DNA from: Streptomyces sp. NBC_00670
GTDB lineage: Bacteria; Actinomycetota; Actinomycetes; Streptomycetales; Streptomycetaceae
Direction of reading: 5' to 3'
Assembly (NCBI RefSeq): GCF_036226765.1
Contig: NZ_CP109017.1
Coordinates: forward strand, 7,441,001 to 7,505,000
Length of the DNA: 64,000 bases
Position numbers and translations under genes: made by a program. The notes below the pieces were generated by a model, which made no database searches, had not been told where the DNA came from, and saw only the letters and a list, made by a program, of their open reading frames with translations. Shown here piece after piece: positions 60,314-64,000 of this stretch. How positions within the stretch are numbered: the stretch's first letter is position 1; each line of letters begins with the position of its first letter.

Positions 60314-61380
60314 CACGCCCCGCCCTTCCGTACGGCCATGCCGGCCGTCAGATCGGTGTTCCGGCGCCCGCCGCACAGGGCGAGCGTGTGGTCGTACTCG
60401 TCCCGCAGCGTCGCGAGGACCCGCCGCACCCCCGCCTCCCCCTCGGCGGCCAGTCCCCACACCACGGGACGTCCGACGCCGACGGCGCTCGCGCCCAGGG
60501 CGAGCGCCACCGCGACGTCGCTGCCCCGGCGCACCCCTCCGTCGAGCAGGACGGGCACCCGGCCCGCGACCGCGCCGGCGATCGCGGGCAGGCAGTCCAG
60601 GGCCGCCGGGACGGCGTCGCACTGGCGGCCCCCGTGGTTGGACACGAGCACCCCGGCCGCGCCGTGCTCGACGGCGAGCAGGGCGTCGTCCGGATGCAGG
60701 ACTCCCTTGACCAGTACGGGCAGTGAGGTGCCGCGCACCGTCTCCGCCAGGTCCTGCCAGCGCGGCTCCGAGGACATGGGGATGTCGGTGAGACCGCCCG
60801 GCGGGGCGCCGGGCAGGTCGCGCATGTTCTCCGCGGCGTAGCCGGGCGGCAGATCGGTGAACCCGTTGCGCAGGTCCCTGGCGTGCCGGCCGAACACCGG
60901 CGAGTCGACGGTGACCACCAGCGCCGTGCAGCCCGCGTCCTCGGCGCGCCGGACGAGCGCGGCGGTGACCTCCGCGCGCGGGTGCGGATACAGCTGGAAC
61001 CACACGGCCGCGTCCGGGGCCGCCTCGCGCGCCGCGGCGGCGACGTCGGCGACGGCGGTGGTCGCGGCCGTCCCCGTCACTAGGACGGCGCCCTCGGCCG
61101 CGGCGGCCCGGGCGGTGGCCCGCTCGCCGCCCGGGTGCACCAGCCGGTGGAAGGCGGTGGGTGCGACGAAGACCGGTGCCGTCCGCGGTGCGCCGGGCAG
61201 GTCGACGGCGGTGTCCCGCGCGCCGCCGCCGCGCAGCACCCTCGGCAGCAGCGCGTACCGGTCGAACGCCCGCTCGTTGTCGGCGAGCACGCGCTCCTCG
61301 TCGGCGCCGCCCGCCACGTAGTCGTAGACGACCGGATCCAGCGTCTTGCGCGCGCTGTCGTGCAGTTCGCGGAGGGTCAC
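60310..61380 (-). CDS. FMN-dependent 2-hydroxy-acid oxidase (HMO/lactate-oxidase-like)
   Basis: 356 residues from GTG 61380 (GTGA overlap with monooxygenase 2). TIM-barrel hallmarks: YDYVAGGADEERVLADN, APTAFHRLVHPGGE, WFQLYPHPR, VLVKGVL (FMN lysine), VSNHGGRQCD (catalytic His), LLDGGVRRGSD (substrate/FMN Arg), GVGRPVVW. Oxidises an alpha-hydroxy acid to the 2-oxo acid; related enzymes make 4-hydroxybenzoylformate in hydroxyphenylglycine pathways, consistent with an aromatic pathway here. Confidence 0.9.
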   Translation of the reverse strand: MTLRELHDSARKTLDPVVYDYVAGGADEERVLADNERAFDRYALLPRVLRGGGARDTAVDLPGAPRTAPVFVAPTAFHRLVHPGGERATARAAAAEGAVLVTGTAATTAVADVAAAAREAAPDAAVWFQLYPHPRAEVTAALVRRAEDAGCTALVVTVDSPVFGRHARDLRNGFTDLPPGYAAENMRDLPGAPPGGLTDIPMSSEPRWQDLAETVRGTSLPVLVKGVLHPDDALLAVEHGAAGVLVSNHGGRQCDAVPAALDCLPAIAGAVAGRVPVLLDGGVRRGSDVAVALALGASAVGVGRPVVWGLAAEGEAGVRRVLATLRDEYDHTLALCGGRRNTDLTAGMAVRKGGAW

Positions 61381-63005
61381 GGCGCCACCGGGGTGACCGG
61401 GCTGCGGTGCGCGGCGAGGAAGGCGCGCAGCGGGGCGCGGTGGACCTCCTCGCTGTCCCACTCGTTCTCCAGGTTCTCGGTGAGATGGTGCTCGGCGACG
61501 AACTCGCCGTCCCGGTACCAGCGCACGACCGGATGCAGATAGCGGCCGTCCAGACCCGACACGTCCTGCTGGGACTTGCGGCCCGCGGAGACGTCGAAGG
61601 GGTCCACCAGATCGTGGTCCTCGCCGTACTCCAGGGTGATCACCGCGTGGGCGGCCACCTCGCCGAAGTCCCCGGCGCGCACGGCGCCCGGCACATGGGC
61701 GACGGGCACCTCCTCGGCGTAGCGCAGGCGGCCGTCCGGGGCGAGCAGCAGCAGGTCGCCGAGGACGGCGAACTGCTGCCACAGCGCGGAGGACCGGTTG
61801 ACGCGGGTGATCACCGCGTCGACGGCCCGCTCGGTGTCGTCCCCGAGCACCGTCGTCGGCCAGGGCACCCCGTCGTGACGCTGCCGCAGCCCGCGGTGCA
61901 GGGCCCGCACCGTGTAGCGGAAGCCGTGGATGAAGCCGGTCGTGGCCTTGCGGAAGTCGCGGCCCTGCATCAGCGTCCCCGCGAAGTACAGCCCGGGCAC
62001 GTTGACCGACTCGCCGAGCGGCGTCAGCGCCGGGAAGCGGTCGTCGACGATCAGGTCCGGCGTGCAGGTGTCGTCGAAGATCGAACCGTCGAACCGGAAC
62101 CCGGTCGCGACGATCACCCGGTCGTAGCGGATCTCCTTGACGACCTCGTCGACCCGTTCGAAGGAGACCTGGACGCGGAAACCGTCCGGCCCCCGTTCGA
62201 TGGCGAGCACCCGGCCGTCCAGAAGGGCGTTCTGCGACTTGAGCTGGTAGCTGTCCAGGAAGTTGTTGTAGACCGCGCGCAGATGACCCACGTAATGCGT
62301 CCGCCAGGCCATCTTCAACGAGCCCGAGCCGACGACGTGGATGACCGCCGCGGTCTCCATCAGGTTCTCGGCCGTCTCGAAGGCGGAGTTGCCGCGGCCG
62401 ATGATGAGCACCCGCTGATCGGTGAAGGACTGCGGGTCGGTGTCGATCGTGTCGTAGCGTTCGGCCAGTTCGACGCCCGGCACCGACGGCAGGTTCGGCA
62501 CGGGCATCCCGGTGGCGACCACCAGGTGCCGGGCCCGCCGGGCCGTGCCGGTGTGGTCGGTGACGGTGAAGCCCCCGGCGTCGCGGGTGACGTGTGCGAC
62601 GGCGGTGTCGTACCGCACGCGGACCCCGGTGCGGGAGGCGAAGTCCGTCAGATAGCGCACCAGGTCGTCGGCCGGCGGGAAGTAGCGGGGGCTGTACCGG
62701 GTGAAGACCAGCTCGGGGTCGTCGCTGAGCAGGGAGTTCCAGTCCATCCGCAGCCGCAGCTCCGGGTCGTCGTACCCCGTGTGCACCTTGTTGTTCGAGA
62801 TCAGATAGCGGTGGCGGGGGAACCGCGTGAAGAACGTACCCGGACCACTGCCACGCTCCAGGACGACGTAGTCCGCGCCGTCCCGCTCCAGGAGGGCGGC
62901 GAGCTGCAGCCCGGCGGGGCCCGCGCCGATGATCAGATAGTCATGGGTCGTCAGGTGGTCGGGTGTCGCCGGACGGCCATGATGCGTCAGCTGGTCATGG
63001 GTCAT
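61377..63005 (-). CDS. FAD/NAD(P)-dependent monooxygenase-like oxidoreductase 2
   Basis: 542 residues; N-terminal extension of about 25 residues (His/Thr-rich MTHDQLTHHGRPATPDHLTT) and then DYLIIGAGPAGLQLAALLER, the FAD site; VLIIGRGNSAFETAENL is the NAD(P) site. Paralogue of the protein at 54246-55787. First gene of the minus-strand operon that continues with the 2-hydroxy-acid oxidase and P450. ATG is seven bases after TAGCTT (minus strand), a leaderless-type promoter, with the palindrome 24 bases upstream. Confidence 0.88.
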   Translation of the reverse strand: MTHDQLTHHGRPATPDHLTTHDYLIIGAGPAGLQLAALLERDGADYVVLERGSGPGTFFTRFPRHRYLISNNKVHTGYDDPELRLRMDWNSLLSDDPELVFTRYSPRYFPPADDLVRYLTDFASRTGVRVRYDTAVAHVTRDAGGFTVTDHTGTARRARHLVVATGMPVPNLPSVPGVELAERYDTIDTDPQSFTDQRVLIIGRGNSAFETAENLMETAAVIHVVGSGSLKMAWRTHYVGHLRAVYNNFLDSYQLKSQNALLDGRVLAIERGPDGFRVQVSFERVDEVVKEIRYDRVIVATGFRFDGSIFDDTCTPDLIVDDRFPALTPLGESVNVPGLYFAGTLMQGRDFRKATTGFIHGFRYTVRALHRGLRQRHDGVPWPTTVLGDDTERAVDAVITRVNRSSALWQQFAVLGDLLLLAPDGRLRYAEEVPVAHVPGAVRAGDFGEVAAHAVITLEYGEDHDLVDPFDVSAGRKSQQDVSGLDGRYLHPVVRWYRDGEFVAEHHLTENLENEWDSEEVHRAPLRAFLAAHRSPVTPVAP

Positions 63006-63029
63006 GTTCCGGAAGCTAGCCGGCGGTTT

Positions 63030-63043
63030 TCAGAGCGCTCTGA
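63030..63043. promoter_or_regulatory. Palindrome TCAGAGCGCTCTGA centred between two divergent leaderless promoters
   Basis: Perfect 14-base palindrome. It lies 24 bases from the monooxygenase 2 start (63005) and 24 bases from the ammonia-lyase start (63068); -10 boxes TAGCTT (minus, 63013-63018) and TACGTT (plus, 63055-63060) are each seven bases from their start codons. A near-copy lies before monooxygenase 1 at the same distance. Confidence 0.75.
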
Positions 63044-63067
63044 GATTCCCCGCCTACGTTTCGTCAC

Positions 63068-64000
63068 GTGCTCACCACCACGGACACCGTCCTCCTCACC
63101 GGCCCCCCGGACTCCGCCGTCCTGCGCCGCGCGGCGGCCCCGCTCACCGTCACCGTGGACGACGAGGCCCGGGCACGCCTGGACCGCGGCCGCCGCTTCT
63201 TCCACGACCTGCGGCACGGCGACGGGGAAACGCCTCGCATCTACGGCGCCACCACCGGCTTCGGCGCCCTCGTGGGGTACGCCGGCCGCTCCGACGAGGC
63301 CGACCAGTGCGACAACACCCTGGCCCACCTCGGCGCGGGCCAGGGCCCGGACCTGCCGCACGAGATCTGCCGCGCCGCCCTGCTGCTGCGCACCTGGTCC
63401 CTCGCCCAGGGCTACTCCGGCGTCTGTGCCGAGGTCGTCGACCGGCTCGCCGCGATGTTCGCCACGACGTTCTCGCCCGCCGTCCCGCGCTACGGCTCCG
63501 TCGGGGCGAGCGGCGACCTCATCCCGCTCGCCTACGCCACCCAGGCACTGCGCGGCCGGGGACACGCCTACCTCGACGGCCGCCGCAGGCCGGCCGGCGA
63601 GGCGCTCGCCGCCGCCGGACTGCGCCCGCTCACCCTCGACGGCCGCGACGCGCTCGCCCTCGTCAACGGCACCTCCGTCACCACCGCGGCCACCGCCCTG
63701 GCCCGCGACGCCGTCCGCTCGGCACACCGCTCACTGGCGGCCCTCACCTGTCTGCTGGCCGACCTCCTCGGCTGCGACCCCGGCTTCCTCGACGCGGACC
63801 TGCTGCGCGCCTACGGCCACCCCGGCGCGCGCGACGTCGGCGCACGCATGAGAGAGACGCTCACCGGCCTCACCCCCTCCGGCACCCGGCCGCTGCAGGA
63901 GCCCTACAGCATCCGGTGCGCCCCGCAGCTGCTCGGCGCCGCCGAGGACGCGCTGCGGTACGTCGACGGCGTGGTCGCCGCGGACCTCGGCGGCATCAGC
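63068..64000 (+). CDS. MIO-type aromatic amino acid ammonia-lyase (partial, TAL-like)
   Basis: 311 residues visible; the gene runs off the right edge. Catalytic loop YGATTGFGALV (Tyr59), and the cofactor triad Ala147-Ser148-Gly149 (GSVGASGDLIPLAYATQAL) that cyclises to MIO. LVNGTSVTTA and YSIRCAPQLLGA are further family motifs. The substrate-selectivity pair reads His87-Leu88 (NTLAHLGAG), as in bacterial tyrosine ammonia-lyases (His-Leu), unlike Phe-Leu of PAL or Ser-His of HAL; an aminomutase is also possible. GTG start seven bases after TACGTT, divergent from monooxygenase 2. Likely first enzyme of the cluster. Confidence 0.88.
   Translation, partial: MLTTTDTVLLTGPPDSAVLRRAAAPLTVTVDDEARARLDRGRRFFHDLRHGDGETPRIYGATTGFGALVGYAGRSDEADQCDNTLAHLGAGQGPDLPHEICRAALLLRTWSLAQGYSGVCAEVVDRLAAMFATTFSPAVPRYGSVGASGDLIPLAYATQALRGRGHAYLDGRRRPAGEALAAAGLRPLTLDGRDALALVNGTSVTTAATALARDAVRSAHRSLAALTCLLADLLGCDPGFLDADLLRAYGHPGARDVGARMRETLTGLTPSGTRPLQEPYSIRCAPQLLGAAEDALRYVDGVVAADLGGIS

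Overview
The window is about 72% G+C, with dense short-spaced genes, strong third-position G/C bias, many GTG starts and frequent 4- or 8-base stop/start overlaps. Together with leaderless-type promoters, SigE-family sigma, ANTAR, F420-dependent and MAB_1171c-type proteins, this points to the chromosome of a Streptomyces or close relative. No transposase, integrase, CRISPR array or rRNA was seen. Nothing could be compared against databases; all family names come from reading motifs.

Layout. 1-11,350: housekeeping and accessory genes: flavodoxin-fold oxidoreductase (partial), GlxA-type regulator, a frameshifted ABM monooxygenase, SigE-family sigma factor with a coupled membrane protein, L,D-transpeptidase-like lipoprotein, secreted SGNH hydrolase, and a CBM2 protein behind a perfect CebR-type operator. 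11,350-12,364: TetR regulator divergent from an SDR gene across four 23-bp-spaced operator repeats. 12,372-24,060: a probable RiPP cluster. It holds an F420/LLM reductase (LxmJ-like), three small precursor peptides sharing a gap-free leader (DLMxGYxAYTxxxxAVEE), an APH-fold kinase and a HopA1-like lyase (the class V lanthipeptide pair), an ABC exporter, LuxR and XRE regulators, an ImmA/IrrE peptidase and a MAB_1171c membrane protein. The predicted cores contain no cysteine, so the expected product would be dehydrated and partly reduced (D-residues) but without lanthionine rings.

24,082-33,921: a Fic/RHH toxin-antitoxin pair, NAD-dependent DNA ligase, several regulator/oxidoreductase pairs and a metallo-beta-lactamase-fold protein. 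33,932-49,000: a selenium region. selA and selB are followed by the tRNA-Sec gene (antisense to the selB 3' end) and selD. The selenocysteine formate dehydrogenase follows (fdhA with an in-frame UGA and a bSECIS hairpin, fdhB, NrfD-type membrane subunit). Next come three translationally coupled genes (acyl-CoA dehydrogenase, signal-less PhnD-like protein, TusA-like/ferritin-like fusion), and then a beta-propeller/TlpA fusion whose redox motif is interrupted by an in-frame UGA, read here as Sec-Gly-Pro-Cys. 49,033-54,200: acetate-type permease, degenerate ATPase-fold protein, HAD dehalogenase, GAF-ANTAR regulator, and decayed terpene-synthase and FAD-oxidase remnants.

54,246-64,000: a second biosynthetic cluster with two paralogous flavin monooxygenases, an adenylate-forming ligase, an MFS transporter, a P450, an FMN 2-hydroxy-acid oxidase and an MIO-type aromatic ammonia-lyase (His-Leu selectivity pair, TAL-like) that runs off the end. 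Both monooxygenase genes and the lyase share one palindromic promoter box at identical spacing.
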